Part shown: positions 1-7,837 of the stretch, one piece after another | How positions within the stretch are numbered: the stretch's first letter is position 1 | Layout: each line of letters begins with the position of its first letter | Origin: Halobaculum magnesiiphilum | Lineage (GTDB): Archaea; Halobacteriota; Halobacteria; Halobacteriales; Haloferacaceae | Direction of reading: 5' to 3' | Assembly: GCF_019823105.1 (NCBI RefSeq) | Contig: NZ_CP081959.1 | Coordinates: 124,001-188,000, forward strand | Length of the DNA: 64,000 nt | Notes under the pieces: model-generated | Databases searched by the model: none | Told to the model about the DNA's origin: nothing | Seen by the model: the letters and a program-made list of their open reading frames with translations, nothing else | Made by a program: the position numbers and the translations under genes

Positions 1-421
1 CGAGCGTATACCGAAACTGCCGCGTCACATCGACGTTGTAGCAGGTGTAGGTGTCCGCCGCGCCGAACTGCTGGACTCGCCGGGCGACCGAACGGACGTC
101 ATCGATCTCGCGACACTCTATCTTGAGTACCGGCCGGGCATCAGAACGGAACGTCTGGCGCCACACGTCGACCGAGAGCGACTCGACGGCTGCCTGACCC
201 CTGAGGAACGTCCGGAGGTCCTCGAGGGGCTCAGTGAGCGCCCCACGCGCCGGCAGCTGCACTCGTGGCGTCTGGCCCCCGTGCTCACCGTACAACTCCG
301 AAACCGGCGCACCGACGTACATCGTCGGCCGGTAGTCGTCGACGCGTGTGCGTTCGACACCGTCGGCCGTGAGGCGCCACTCGACGACCGTGGTACCGTC
401 GTAGTCGATCGCGAGCACCAT
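1..421 (-). CDS. Family B DNA polymerase, PolB2-like (N-terminal part, runs off the left edge)
   Basis: The gene starts with ATG at 421 and stays open to the window edge, so only the first 140 residues are seen. They begin MVLAIDYDGTTVVEW, continue with RPTMYVGAP around residue 33 and end near VDVTRQFRYTL. This matches my memory of the N-terminal domain of the haloarchaeal plasmid- or chromosome-borne second family B polymerase. The exonuclease and polymerase motifs lie outside the window, so activity cannot be judged. Only two bases separate it from the upstream coiled-coil gene, and that gene overlaps the RadA-like gene before it, so the three are very probably one operon. The expected role is accessory or translesion DNA synthesis, by inference from the operon. 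Confidence 0.72.
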   Translation of the reverse strand, partial: MVLAIDYDGTTVVEWRLTADGVERTRVDDYRPTMYVGAPVSELYGEHGGQTPRVQLPARGALTEPLEDLRTFLRGQAAVESLSVDVWRQTFRSDARPVLKIECREIDDVRSVARRVQQFGAADTYTCYNVDVTRQFRYTL

Positions 422-423
422 CG

Positions 424-738
424 CTATCGCTCACGCTCGACCGGCGTCTCGGCGGCCTCGGGGCCGTCCTCGAGACGCGCCTCCAACTCCGCAACACGCT
501 CTTCGAGTTCGTCGATTCGATCCTCCTGTTCGAGGTCAATACTCACCAGGACGGGCGCGAGCTGGTCGGGGTGGTTCAGGTGGCTTGCAGCGTCGGCGTG
601 CTCGCGAGCGTAGGTGAACAGCCGGTCGAGCAGCGGCTGGTGGCGCCAGCGCAGCGCTCGCCGGAAGTCGCCCCACTCGTCTTCCATCCGCCCGAGTACA
701 TCGCGAAACGTCGGGTTCGTGCGCCCCACGCTCACCAC
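424..738 (-). CDS. Small coiled-coil protein of the PolB2 operon
   Basis: About 104 residues. The first half contains RDVLGRMEDEWGDFRRAL and a stretch rich in His and aromatic residues; residues about 70-95 form an acidic coiled coil (EDRIDELEERVAELEARLE). The start is one of several GTG codons (738, 735 or 729), which overlap or abut the stop of the RadA-like gene. The stop lies two bases before the polymerase ATG. I do not recognise a named family. Its fixed place between an inactivated RadA-like protein and PolB2 suggests a structural or DNA-docking subunit of the same complex, which is inference. Confidence 0.7.
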   Translation of the reverse strand: MVSVGRTNPTFRDVLGRMEDEWGDFRRALRWRHQPLLDRLFTYAREHADAASHLNHPDQLAPVLVSIDLEQEDRIDELEERVAELEARLEDGPEAAETPVERER

Positions 739-1484
739 CCCTCCGGGGTGACTGGGGATGTCGTCGACGTTGACGAGGCGCTCGGCGACTCACCAGCGGT
801 GTCGACCGGGGCGTCGACGGCGCGAGCGCGGTGCTGGATGATCTCCCGCCAGAAAGCGAGCGTCGTCTGGAGCCACCCGTCGCCGGTGTGGTAGACGAGC
901 GTCTCCGCGTCGGACTCGGTGTCGTCGCTGGTGAACCGTGGTCCAAAGGGCGTCGCCTGGCAGGTGAGTGTCTCCGCTGCAGCGGCCTCGATCGGCGCCG
1001 ACAACTCGTCGTCGCGAGCGCGAGTGAGCACGACCGGAAGATCCCGCTCTCGAGCAATCCCGGCGAGCGTCGCCAAGCGCTGTACCAGCAACTCCTGTGC
1101 CTGCTCCCGTGGGATGTCGTCCTCGCGATACAACAGATCCATCGCGGGAACGACCACGAGCGCCGGATCGGTGCGCTCGAGGGCTGCGTTCGACACGACC
1201 CGCGGCAGCCGATCGAGCAGCGAGGCGTGCTGGTAGGCCGTAAAGCCGCGAGCGGTGGTGATCCGCTCCAAGTACTGGGGGTGCGGGGCAAGCGTCGCGA
1301 GCGTCGATGTCTGGACGTGCCCGCCGGCGTCGACCCAGAAGGCGTGATCACCCGAAGAGAGGAGCTGGTCGAGAACGAGCGCGCACAACGGCTCGGCGCC
1401 GAGCTCGGCGTCGACCTCTAAGAGCGTCACGCCCGCTTCGAGCGTGGGCAGTTCGACACCATCGTGCGGCTGGTCGCGATGCAT
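732..1484 (-). CDS. Inactivated RadA/RecA-like protein
   Basis: About 250 residues from the ATG at 1484. The reading frame is open further upstream, but that part has no protein-like character. The middle follows RadA order: a core strand and VDAGGHVQTSTLATL resemble the RadA segment after the Walker A helix, LERITTARGFTAYQ resembles the RadA LDRI-ARAF region, and PALVVVPAMDLLYRE sits where the Walker B strand should be. The P-loop position reads EVDAELGAEPL, without the Gly-Lys-Thr, so ATP binding is probably lost. Archaeal PolB2 genes are known to neighbour inactivated RadA paralogs, and the arrangement has been compared with the bacterial ImuA-ImuB-DnaE2 mutasome. The C-terminal 35 residues are Ser/Thr/Pro rich and probably disordered. 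Confidence 0.65.
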   Translation of the reverse strand: MHRDQPHDGVELPTLEAGVTLLEVDAELGAEPLCALVLDQLLSSGDHAFWVDAGGHVQTSTLATLAPHPQYLERITTARGFTAYQHASLLDRLPRVVSNAALERTDPALVVVPAMDLLYREDDIPREQAQELLVQRLATLAGIARERDLPVVLTRARDDELSAPIEAAAAETLTCQATPFGPRFTSDDTESDAETLVYHTGDGWLQTTLAFWREIIQHRARAVDAPVDTAGESPSASSTSTTSPVTPEGW

Positions 1485-1822
1485 GCTAAAACGCACGGAG
1501 TGCGTGCATAAGGGGCTCAGCCATGCATGGAGAGTGGAAGTGAAAGTGAACGGCTCAGCGAGTCTGAAACGGTGGCTGGAGGTCTGATTGCGTCCGGTTT
1601 CTGCGGTTGCACTTGTTAGGGTGTTTATCCCTGATGGCGTCGGTGGCGACCGGAAGTGATCAGTATCGAGTCGGTTGCTCTGGGACCGTCGTGAGGATCG
1701 GTGCAACCGCGATGAGGTGAGTCCGCGGGTCCACGACTCACCTGAAGGCCGTGACCGCCGACTCAATCGCGGTGGGCCTAGTCTGCTTGCAACTGAACCC
1801 CGCGTAGGTTCAGCAACTCGAC
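1485..1822. other. Intergenic, no gene seen
   Basis: No open frame here has protein-like composition on either strand. It should hold the promoter of the PolB2 operon (leftward), and the leftward regulator gene at 1823 ends at its right edge. No tRNA fold or clear inverted repeat was seen. Confidence 0.4.
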
Positions 1823-2239
1823 CTATCGATCCCGCATCGTTCGCCGTAACTTGTGTACATCCCTTCGCAGGTCGCTGACTTCCCCCGCAAACTCTCGAAG
1901 GTGATGCACCCGAACGTTCCCTGGAACTTCGCCGAGAGCCTTTTCCAATTCCTCTTCTGCTCGTGCAAATTCTTCTCCCCTCTGTGTGAGACAGTAAAGT
2001 CGTTCAGGAAGCCTTGCGTTCGACTCATACCATGTAACATCTACAACATGACCTTCTACGAGCTCCTCCAGCCGATAGCGGGCCCAATCTTTCTTTTCAC
2101 CGACAAATTCAGCAATCTCACGTCTACTGACACGATCTTCCGTCTGAAGGTATACACCCTCTTCGGAATCTGGTGTCAATTCTTTGATTGCCATGATCAC
2201 CTTGTCGGTGCCGTCGGGATAGTCGTCAAGGTCAATCAT
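1823..2239 (-). CDS. Winged-helix regulator, paralog of the gene at 3894
   Basis: I use the ATG at 2239 (138 residues) because the paralog at 3894 begins with the same MIDL-DYPDGT block; an ATG at 2254 would add five residues. Residues about 35-75 form a winged helix (SRREIAEFVGEKKDWARYRL), followed by a conserved aromatic stretch (VTWYESNARLPERLYCLT) and a C-terminal coiled coil. Nested inverted repeats lie immediately upstream at 2264-2313, a good candidate for an autoregulatory operator. The target is unknown. Confidence 0.75.
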   Translation of the reverse strand: MIDLDDYPDGTDKVIMAIKELTPDSEEGVYLQTEDRVSRREIAEFVGEKKDWARYRLEELVEGHVVDVTWYESNARLPERLYCLTQRGEEFARAEEELEKALGEVPGNVRVHHLREFAGEVSDLRRDVHKLRRTMRDR

Positions 2240-2263
2240 GCATGCAGATTTCACTATGTTCTA

Positions 2264-2313
2264 CATGGTGTTTTTGGTATGGTTTGAACTATGAAGAACA
2301 CCATGAAAACACC
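2264..2313. promoter_or_regulatory. Two nested inverted repeats upstream of the regulator
   Basis: CATGGTGTT at 2264-2272 pairs with AACACCATG at 2297-2305, and GGTGTTTT at 2267-2274 pairs with AAAACACC at 2306-2313. The two palindromes share the GTGTT core and begin 25 bp upstream of the regulator ATG at 2239. That position suits a dimeric winged-helix repressor acting on its own promoter. The repeat is seen; the function is inferred. Confidence 0.5.
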
Positions 2314-2452
2314 CCGGTTCCGTATTGAAATAGTTCTATATGAGGTTACGGAGGGGGATAATCAGGCAATCGCCGAGTGGCTCTTTTCACATGGGTGGGA
2401 GCGGTATCCTCTCCACTCCCCTTCACATCATAGTCGCTACAGAGAACGGTGA
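2303..2452 (+). CDS. Possible 49-residue protein divergent from the regulator
   Basis: An ATG inside the right arms of the inverted repeats opens a 49-codon frame beginning MKTPRFRIEIVLYEV and containing IAEWLFSHGWERY. The composition is plausible for a small protein, and the position would put it under the same operator as the regulator. No family is recognised, and a random frame of this length is possible. Confidence 0.25.
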   Translation: MKTPRFRIEIVLYEVTEGDNQAIAEWLFSHGWERYPLHSPSHHSRYRER

Positions 2453-3324
2453 GGTTCAGACGCCACCGCAGAGGGGGCTTGATTGTGAGGAGTATATGAT
2501 CTCCTGAAACTGGCGAGACCCGACATCACCTTGAGACCCTTCGCATCAGCTGGGGTAAATAGCCTGTGGGTATTGGGAATCGAAGATACCTGGTCCAAAC
2601 GCGGCCCAATCGTCTCAGTGCCAGAAAAATAACTCATTCGGCGTCCGCCTCTGGACAGACAGCTTCTCAGGCGCCATCTGTGCCATCCGGTTTACAGGGC
2701 GTCGAATTCAGCCCAGTAGAGCCGTCCTGGGCCACGTGGCGACCTCTCTCTCACGTCACAGATCAGAGCTATGGGTGTGGTGTGCGGAACGCTCGGCTGT
2801 GAACGCTTCTGTGAAGCGTATCGACGAGGTCTCCGCTCCGATCATGCCCACCGAATTTGACGCGACTGCTGCTCGCGCCTTGGTTCTCTAGGCAGTCGGT
2901 GGTGAATCGAAAGACCAGGCGTAAGGACCATCGCAGAGAGGACAAATACACCTCTTGATCACGCCCGACCCGTCGGTGAATATTTCTGAAATGGTCGGCC
3001 GACTGTGTGACATCGTCCGTGATGCGAGGGGGAGTACGACCCAGTTCACCGAGGAAGCAAAATCACAGATCCAGTACAGCACGGAGTCGCTCGATCACAA
3101 CGGCGAGTATGACATGGCTGGGGTACCTGCTCCAAGTGAGGAGAATATCCCAACGGCGGTCGGGAATCCTCGCGCTTCAGCGCGGGGAGGATGTCAATCG
3201 GTTTGTTGAAACTCCGCTGTACTCTCAGAATTAAGTCGCAAGGAAACCTGTTCCTGAACTTATCGTGTGGTGTAGCTTCTAGGAAGACAGAAAAGCTATA
3301 ACAAGACCGCCAAGTCAGCAAGTT
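2453..3324. other. Non-coding or degenerate stretch
   Basis: Several short frames on both strands have no recognisable protein character. The only clear structure is the insertion-sequence end hairpin at 3166-3200. The stretch looks like the scar of one or more lost mobile elements. Confidence 0.4.
3166..3200 (+). repeat. Solo right-end hairpin of an IS200/IS605 (TnpB-type) element
   Basis: CCTCGCGC-TTCA-GCGCGGGG forms a tight stem-loop followed by AGGATGTCAAT. This is the typical right end of haloarchaeal TnpB-bearing elements and resembles the right end of the complete element near 31060. No tnpB reading frame was recognised to the left, so only the end, or the scaffold of a TnpB guide RNA, remains. 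Confidence 0.5.
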
Positions 3325-3480
3325 ATGCCGACCTGTGGAAACTGCGAGAGTTTTGTCACGCAGCGGTACGTCGATGTCTTCGCACCCAGTGGTTTGGAGT
3401 CGGTTCGTGTCTGTCCAAGTTGCGAAGATCTTGTTCGAGACGGCAACGGTGTCAGAGAAGCCCGAAGCTCGAGGCAGTGA
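3325..3480 (+). CDS. Small zinc-ribbon protein (DUF7563-like)
   Basis: 51 residues starting MPTCGNCESFVTQRY. It has a CxxC pair at residues 4-7 and a second in VCPSCEDLVRDGN, enough for one zinc ribbon, followed by a short basic tail (VREARSSRQ). The pattern matches very small haloarchaeal zinc-finger proteins of the DUF7563 kind. A possible TATA-like stretch (CTATAAC) lies about 25-30 bases upstream, giving a leaderless or near-leaderless message. The function of the family is unknown; it stands alone here. Confidence 0.75.
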   Translation: MPTCGNCESFVTQRYVDVFAPSGLESVRVCPSCEDLVRDGNGVREARSSRQ

Positions 3481-3893
3481 GGAGTCCTGCCTGAAATCAT
3501 AGTCTTAGGACGGTATCGGGTTCCCAATGTAGCCTCTTGGTAATGGAGGCCCAGTCTTTGCGGAGCAGTTGCCTGACGTAAGGACTGTCCACCTACTTCG
3601 GTAGAGCTGACCCGTACGCTAAACACATTCTCCCCTCGCTACCACTCCCGAAGCGCCGGAGGTCGCGTGTAGACCTCACTGCTCTGTCGCGAGACAGATA
3701 CTCAATCGAGTCGAGGGTGGAGAGGAACTGCTTCCCACAACTGTGGAACTCGTCGCTTCGGCGACCCCCCGATTTACCCCCTCCGTAACGCTATACGAAT
3801 CTTATTCAATACGCTACCGGGGTCTGTACAGTGTGTTCTCCTCACTGAAAATTTGAGGTATAGACCTATGTAAGGACCTGTGAAAATCAGGCC
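3481..3893. other. Intergenic, no clear gene
   Basis: A leftward frame without a start codon runs from about 3780 to 3600 (contains CGKQFLSTLDSIEYLSRD), but I recognise no family, and it may be a gene scrap. The right end should hold the promoter of the gene at 3894: GGTATAG lies near 3858, about 30 bases upstream. Confidence 0.35.
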
Positions 3894-4328
3894 GTGATCG
3901 ACCTCGAAGACTATCCCGACGGAACTGCTGAGGTGCTGGTCGGAATCGCGAATACAACCGAGGGCCGACAGGTCCGAAGGCATACCTCCGGAAGGGCTCC
4001 TCGCTCGTTCTTCGCGAGCAGGCGGCAGGTCGCCGACTGGCTCGGCGAAGACAAAGAGTGGGTGCGCTATCGCCTCGATATGTTAGTCGAGAAGGGTGAC
4101 TTGGACACACGCTACTGGGACAAAGAAAACGCCCGAGGACCGCCGACGAGGGTGTACGGCCCGAATCAGGAGACTTGGAAGTGGCTAGCAGCTGAGAAAG
4201 AGATTGATCATATCTTCGAGGAACGACCGACGAAAATCCGTGAATACCACGCCCGTGAAATCTTGTGGGAGGTGCAGCGGCTCCGGGCGGAAGTTGAGGA
4301 ACTACGCGAAGAAGTCGAAGGTCAATAG
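3894..4328 (+). CDS. Winged-helix regulator, paralog of the gene at 1823
   Basis: 144 residues, GTG start. It shares the MIDL-DYPDGT opening, the winged-helix core (SRRQVADWLGEDKEWVRYRL, residues about 42-61) and the acidic coiled-coil C-terminus (LRAEVEELREEVEG) with the leftward gene at 1823. Residues about 20-40 differ fully and are Arg/Ser rich, so the N-terminal arm may have diverged or been replaced. The two copies, on opposite strands, bracket a 1.6-kb scarred region. Confidence 0.75.
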   Translation: MIDLEDYPDGTAEVLVGIANTTEGRQVRRHTSGRAPRSFFASRRQVADWLGEDKEWVRYRLDMLVEKGDLDTRYWDKENARGPPTRVYGPNQETWKWLAAEKEIDHIFEERPTKIREYHAREILWEVQRLRAEVEELREEVEGQ

Positions 4329-4525
4329 AGACTAAGTCGTGTTCTGGAAGCGCTCTCACCGCAATCGCATTCATCAACGAATACTGGCTCACACTGACCG
4401 AAGCGGTTCAGGCAGGAAATCGCCCACACTCGCGTCGAACCGATCCTCTTGACCGATAGAGCCTACGACGCCGTCGGCGTTGAGCTGGTACCTCTCGATA
4501 CCGTCAACGACGTGGCAAATAGCGA
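4329..4525. other. Probable gene remnant
   Basis: A rightward frame without start (contains HTRVEPILLTDRAYDAVGVE) runs to a stop just before 4530. It reads like the tail of a real protein, but there is no start and no recognised family. The upstream part of the stretch shows nothing. Confidence 0.3.
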
Positions 4526-4756
4526 GTGAGCGGTGAAAATAATACAACATCGGACCTATCCACTAATGTGACGGCGCTCGTGCCATCAGCTGGACAGACC
4601 GGGACCGTAGCCGTAGTTGTGCTATTCGTGCTCGTAGGTGCCGGGTTGACTGGCAGGATCTCTCATGAGAATTTTACGCTTCTGTTCGTGAGCATTTCCT
4701 TCTTAGCAGGCGGGTATATGTTGGGCATGTCCCTTGATGGTCCAAAGAGATCTTGA
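4526..4756 (+). CDS. Small membrane protein
   Basis: 76 residues from a GTG start. After a polar Asn/Thr-rich N-terminus of about 25 residues come two hydrophobic segments (residues about 26-42 and 50-68) joined by a short polar loop. No family is recognised. No neighbour is close enough to suggest an operon. The hydrophobic pattern and clean end support a real protein, but its start is uncertain. Confidence 0.5.
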   Translation: MSGENNTTSDLSTNVTALVPSAGQTGTVAVVVLFVLVGAGLTGRISHENFTLLFVSISFLAGGYMLGMSLDGPKRS

Positions 4757-4901
4757 ACAGTTGCGGCTGCCCTGACGAATATGGCCGAAATGAGAGCTCC
4801 CTGAGTCGGTGCCTGAAAACCCCGGAGCACGCGACAGGATATTCGAGGTAGTCATCACCCCACCGGACACACTTAGTGCCGGCACACTCTACTGATAGCG
4901 A

Positions 4902-6344
4902 ATGCATCGGAGTTGGCACACAGCCCTGGTCGTCGCGGTCGTCGTCGTTCTCGCGGGCTGTACTGGGGGAACACCGGGCGTCACGGATGACGGTGGGTCA
5001 CCGGTACCGTCCACGTCTGACACACCCACAGCTGAGCAGACACAACAGCCGACGCCCGAAGGCTCGATGGAGATCCATTTCATCAACGTGGGTCAGTCCG
5101 CGAGCACGCTCATCATCGGGCCCACAGGTGAGACGATGCTTATCGACACGGGCGACTTCCGTACTGACGGAGATCACGTCCTTTCGTATCTCAAAGAGCA
5201 CGATATCGAGCGAATCGACCACCTCGTCGTCACCCACAATGACGCGGACCACATCGGGGGAAACGCCGCGGTGATCGAGTATCTCGAAACTGAGGGTGAG
5301 GGGGTCGGCGCCGTGTACGACCCCGGGATCGCCGCGAGTACGCAGACGTACGAGGCGTATCTCGATGCGGTCGAAGAGTACGACGTCACGTTGTACGAGG
5401 TCCGCGAAGGTGACGATCTTCCGTTCGAGGGCATTGAGACCCGCGTGCTCGGGCCACCCGATCCCTACCTGGATGTCGATAGCCGCAACGAGAACGGGAT
5501 CGTGCTCCACCTCGCGTTCGGTGAGACCAGCTTCCTCCACACAGGGGACGCCGAGGAGCGCCAGGAGGAGTACCTCGTCAACGAGTACGGCGAGTCGCTT
5601 AACGCGACCGTGTACAAGACCGGCCACCACGGGAGCGACAGCAGTTCCAGCAACGAACTCCTGGATCTCGTTTCGCCTGAAGTGGCCGTCATCTCCAGCG
5701 CCTACGATTCCCAATATGGCCACCCGCACGAGGTCGTCCTTGAACGATTTGCTGAGCGGTCGATCCCGACCTACTGGACTGCGACCCACGGTACTGTCGT
5801 GATGGAAACCAACGGCTCAGCGGTCACGGTCAAAACGCAAGCCCAAGCACCGACGGATCCGCTCGCGATTCGTGATGGTGATCCGGTCGAACCGGGCACG
5901 AGCACACCCCTCGAGCAGCGCGCTGTGATCACTGCTGTGGGCGGCAGCGTCCAGACGGTCACGCCGACCGCAACGTCGACACCGGCTATCACCGACGGGG
6001 GAGCCGATCCGGGCGCGCTCGAACTCGTTGAGGTGCACGCGGACGCCGAGGGTTCGGATCGCGAGAACCTGAACGACGAGTACCTCGTCTTCGAGAACAC
6101 CGGCGACACCGAACTCGATCTCTCCGGGTGGACAATCGAGGACGCTGCCGACCACGTCTACACGGTTCCAGAGGGAACGATGCTCAAGCCCGGCGCGCAG
6201 ATCACCGTGCACACAGGGAGTGGCTCGGATACAGCAACTGACCTGTACTGGGGTGCATCTGCACCAGTCTGGAACAATGGCGGGGATACAGTAACTGTCC
6301 GGACGGAGGATGAGACGATCGTGCTGCAGGAGGAGTACAACTGA
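4902..6344 (+). CDS. ComEC-like metallo-beta-lactamase-fold lipoprotein with lamin-tail domain
   Basis: 480 residues. A signal segment ending in LAGC (about residues 15-18) marks a lipoprotein facing outside. Residues about 55-290 form a metallo-beta-lactamase domain of the ComEC/Rec2 type, with HNDADHIGG as the metal motif, FLHTGDAEE and KTGHHGSDSSS downstream. A Thr/Pro/Ala linker leads to a C-terminal lamin-tail domain (about 370-480; FENTGDTELDLSGWTIED). Secreted proteins of this layout are thought to be nucleases or phosphoesterases acting on external DNA or nucleotides. The stop codon overlaps the start of the DUF3006 gene, so the two are translated together. Confidence 0.88.
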   Translation: MHRSWHTALVVAVVVVLAGCTGGTPGVTDDGGSPVPSTSDTPTAEQTQQPTPEGSMEIHFINVGQSASTLIIGPTGETMLIDTGDFRTDGDHVLSYLKEHDIERIDHLVVTHNDADHIGGNAAVIEYLETEGEGVGAVYDPGIAASTQTYEAYLDAVEEYDVTLYEVREGDDLPFEGIETRVLGPPDPYLDVDSRNENGIVLHLAFGETSFLHTGDAEERQEEYLVNEYGESLNATVYKTGHHGSDSSSSNELLDLVSPEVAVISSAYDSQYGHPHEVVLERFAERSIPTYWTATHGTVVMETNGSAVTVKTQAQAPTDPLAIRDGDPVEPGTSTPLEQRAVITAVGGSVQTVTPTATSTPAITDGGADPGALELVEVHADAEGSDRENLNDEYLVFENTGDTELDLSGWTIEDAADHVYTVPEGTMLKPGAQITVHTGSGSDTATDLYWGASAPVWNNGGDTVTVRTEDETIVLQEEYN

Positions 6345-6649
6345 TGACTGATGATACCGCCGACGTCCCCGACGGGGAACACACAGCAGTGGTTGATCGC
6401 TTCGAAGGCGAGCTCGCCGTCCTGGAGGTGACGACACCAGATGGGCTCCGTCAACTCGTCGTCGACGAGGGTGAGCTACCCGAGGATGGCCGTCACCAGG
6501 ATGCCGTCCTCGAGGTGACCGTTGAGTCGCAGGAGTTGGTGGACGCCACATACAACGAGCGTGAGACAGAATCGCGGGCAGAATCGGCTCAGGACCGATT
6601 CGACCAGCTCTCGAACCGTCTTGGATCTGATAATTCTGACGACCACTAG
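6344..6649 (+). CDS. DUF3006 family protein
   Basis: 101 residues. The core HTAVVDRFEGELAVLEV is typical of DUF3006 proteins, small beta-rich proteins that very often follow ComEC-like hydrolase genes. Its ATG overlaps the TGA of the lipoprotein gene (TGATG). The C-terminal third is acidic and probably helical. The function is unknown; coupling suggests that it assists or modulates the extracellular hydrolase. Confidence 0.85.
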   Translation: MTDDTADVPDGEHTAVVDRFEGELAVLEVTTPDGLRQLVVDEGELPEDGRHQDAVLEVTVESQELVDATYNERETESRAESAQDRFDQLSNRLGSDNSDDH

Positions 6650-6689
6650 GAGAGGCCAAGACACGACGATCCCACAACGGTAATATTAG

Positions 6690-7322
6690 GGCAGATCGGA
6701 TGCGGATCTAACTATCGCAGAGTACGACGCTGCAGACACGAAGGCGGCCTCGAACCGTGGGGAAAGCGCCGCCGCGATCGCGACCGCAGTCCGAGAGCTC
6801 CAACTCCCCGACCGGATCGGCGACGCAGCGAGTGACATGCTCGTCGTCGCCAACGAGCACGATCTGCTCCGTGGGCGTGGTGTTCGACCCTTCGCTGCCG
6901 CCGCGCTCCGGATCGAGAGCGTCGCGGCCGGGCTCCCGCGGCCGTTGTGTCGGATCTCGACTGTTCTCGATGTCGACGAACTCGCTGCTCGAGAAGCGGT
7001 CAAGCAACTGCAGGGCACGGGTGAGGTGCCGCTCGTACTCACAGATGTTGAGATCGTCCTCATTCAGCTTTGTTTCGAAGCAGATCCACCCGACTCAGTG
7101 GCAACGGAGGCGTTCGCCTGTCTTGAAGCACTCGAGGATTCGGGCAAAACGATCAATCGCTCGCGAGCAGGAATCGCTGCTGCGTGTCTCGTCTACGCGT
7201 ACGGGCTCGTCGATCTCGCGTCATCGCCAACGCAGGAGGAAATCGCTGCAATGGCGGGGACAACGCCCATGACAACGTACACACGTCGCAACGAGTTGGA
7301 AGCTGTCCTCGAGGCGGAGTGA
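6690..7322 (+). pseudogene. TFB-related two-cyclin-repeat protein without zinc ribbon or start codon
   Basis: The frame is open from just after a TAG at 6687 and reads as a TFB core: ESAAAIATAVRELQLPDRIG, then HDLLRGRGVRPFAAAALRIE (first cyclin repeat) and GIAAACLVYAYGLVDLASSP with EEIAAMAGTTPMTTYTRR (second repeat). The N-terminal zinc ribbon and linker are missing. No ATG, GTG or TTG occurs in frame before the ATG at 6837, which would delete part of the first repeat. A TATA-like TAATATTA lies at 6681-6688. It is either a 5'-truncated TFB gene or a divergent TFB-like protein started at 6837; truncation seems more likely. Confidence 0.6.
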
Positions 7323-7353
7323 CGTTGACCTGAGATGGCGCGTGCAGCACCCC

Positions 7354-7710
7354 TTACGACTCGTCGAGTGACCCGATCGCTTGGTTCCTATCGGGTGCAT
7401 CGACGTCGGGCTCGGAGCGCCACTGCCAGTAGGCATACTCGTACCCATCTTGTGGTTCCTTGATCGAGATGTACGCACGATCGGGAACGCCCTCGTAGTC
7501 GGAGGGGTCAGCTGAGTACCCCGCAGCTTCGACGCGACGACGAAATTCCTCCTGGTAATCACCGTCGAGTCCGGTGGTCGTTTTGTGGTCTGCGAGCTCG
7601 GCCGACCAGGCCGCGATATCGCGGAGAAGGTCTGCCGGCTGCCGTTTGAGTGGGTCGACGACGTACGCGGGCGCATCCTCGGGCGGTGCCGGTGGTGACT
7701 CCCCGGGCAT
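7354..7710 (-). CDS. Haloarchaeal small protein ending in a WQWR motif (paralog of 35159)
   Basis: 118 residues. The N-terminal half is Pro/Ala rich with a helical stretch (LKRQPADLLRDIAAWSAEL). The C-terminal part, YISIKEPQDGYEYAYWQWR, matches the TITIKEINDNRYYYWQWR segment of the protein encoded at 35159-35485, so they are one family. I know of no assigned function. It starts at 7710, directly behind an inverted repeat, which suggests regulated, leaderless expression. Confidence 0.65.
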   Translation of the reverse strand: MPGESPPAPPEDAPAYVVDPLKRQPADLLRDIAAWSAELADHKTTTGLDGDYQEEFRRRVEAAGYSADPSDYEGVPDRAYISIKEPQDGYEYAYWQWRSEPDVDAPDRNQAIGSLDES

Positions 7711-7712
7711 AA

Positions 7713-7740
7713 TTACCCCACGATTCTAATTATGGGGTAT
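7713..7740. promoter_or_regulatory. Inverted repeat TTACCCCA / TGGGGTAT before the 7354 gene
   Basis: TACCCCA at 7714-7720 and TGGGGTA at 7733-7739 are perfect 7-bp arms around a 12-bp AT-rich centre, ending three bases before the ATG at 7710. The site overlaps the expected promoter and start, so a bound protein would block transcription. The binder is unknown. Confidence 0.45.
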
Positions 7741-7837
7741 TATGAGTATCGGCCGGCCTGATGAGTTCGTGCCCCGAAAATCCGGAACCGGCTACTAGTG
7801 GTAAGGTTCGGATGATAGATACAGAGCGCGTATTCGG

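Noticed and set aside
1485-1766. Long N-terminal extension of the RadA-like protein
   Set aside because: The translated extension is Ser/Thr/Arg-rich without fold character; the ATG at 1484 gives the expected domain start.
4329-4525. tRNA or small RNA gene
   Set aside because: No cloverleaf or stable stem set was found; the right part reads as a protein gene remnant.
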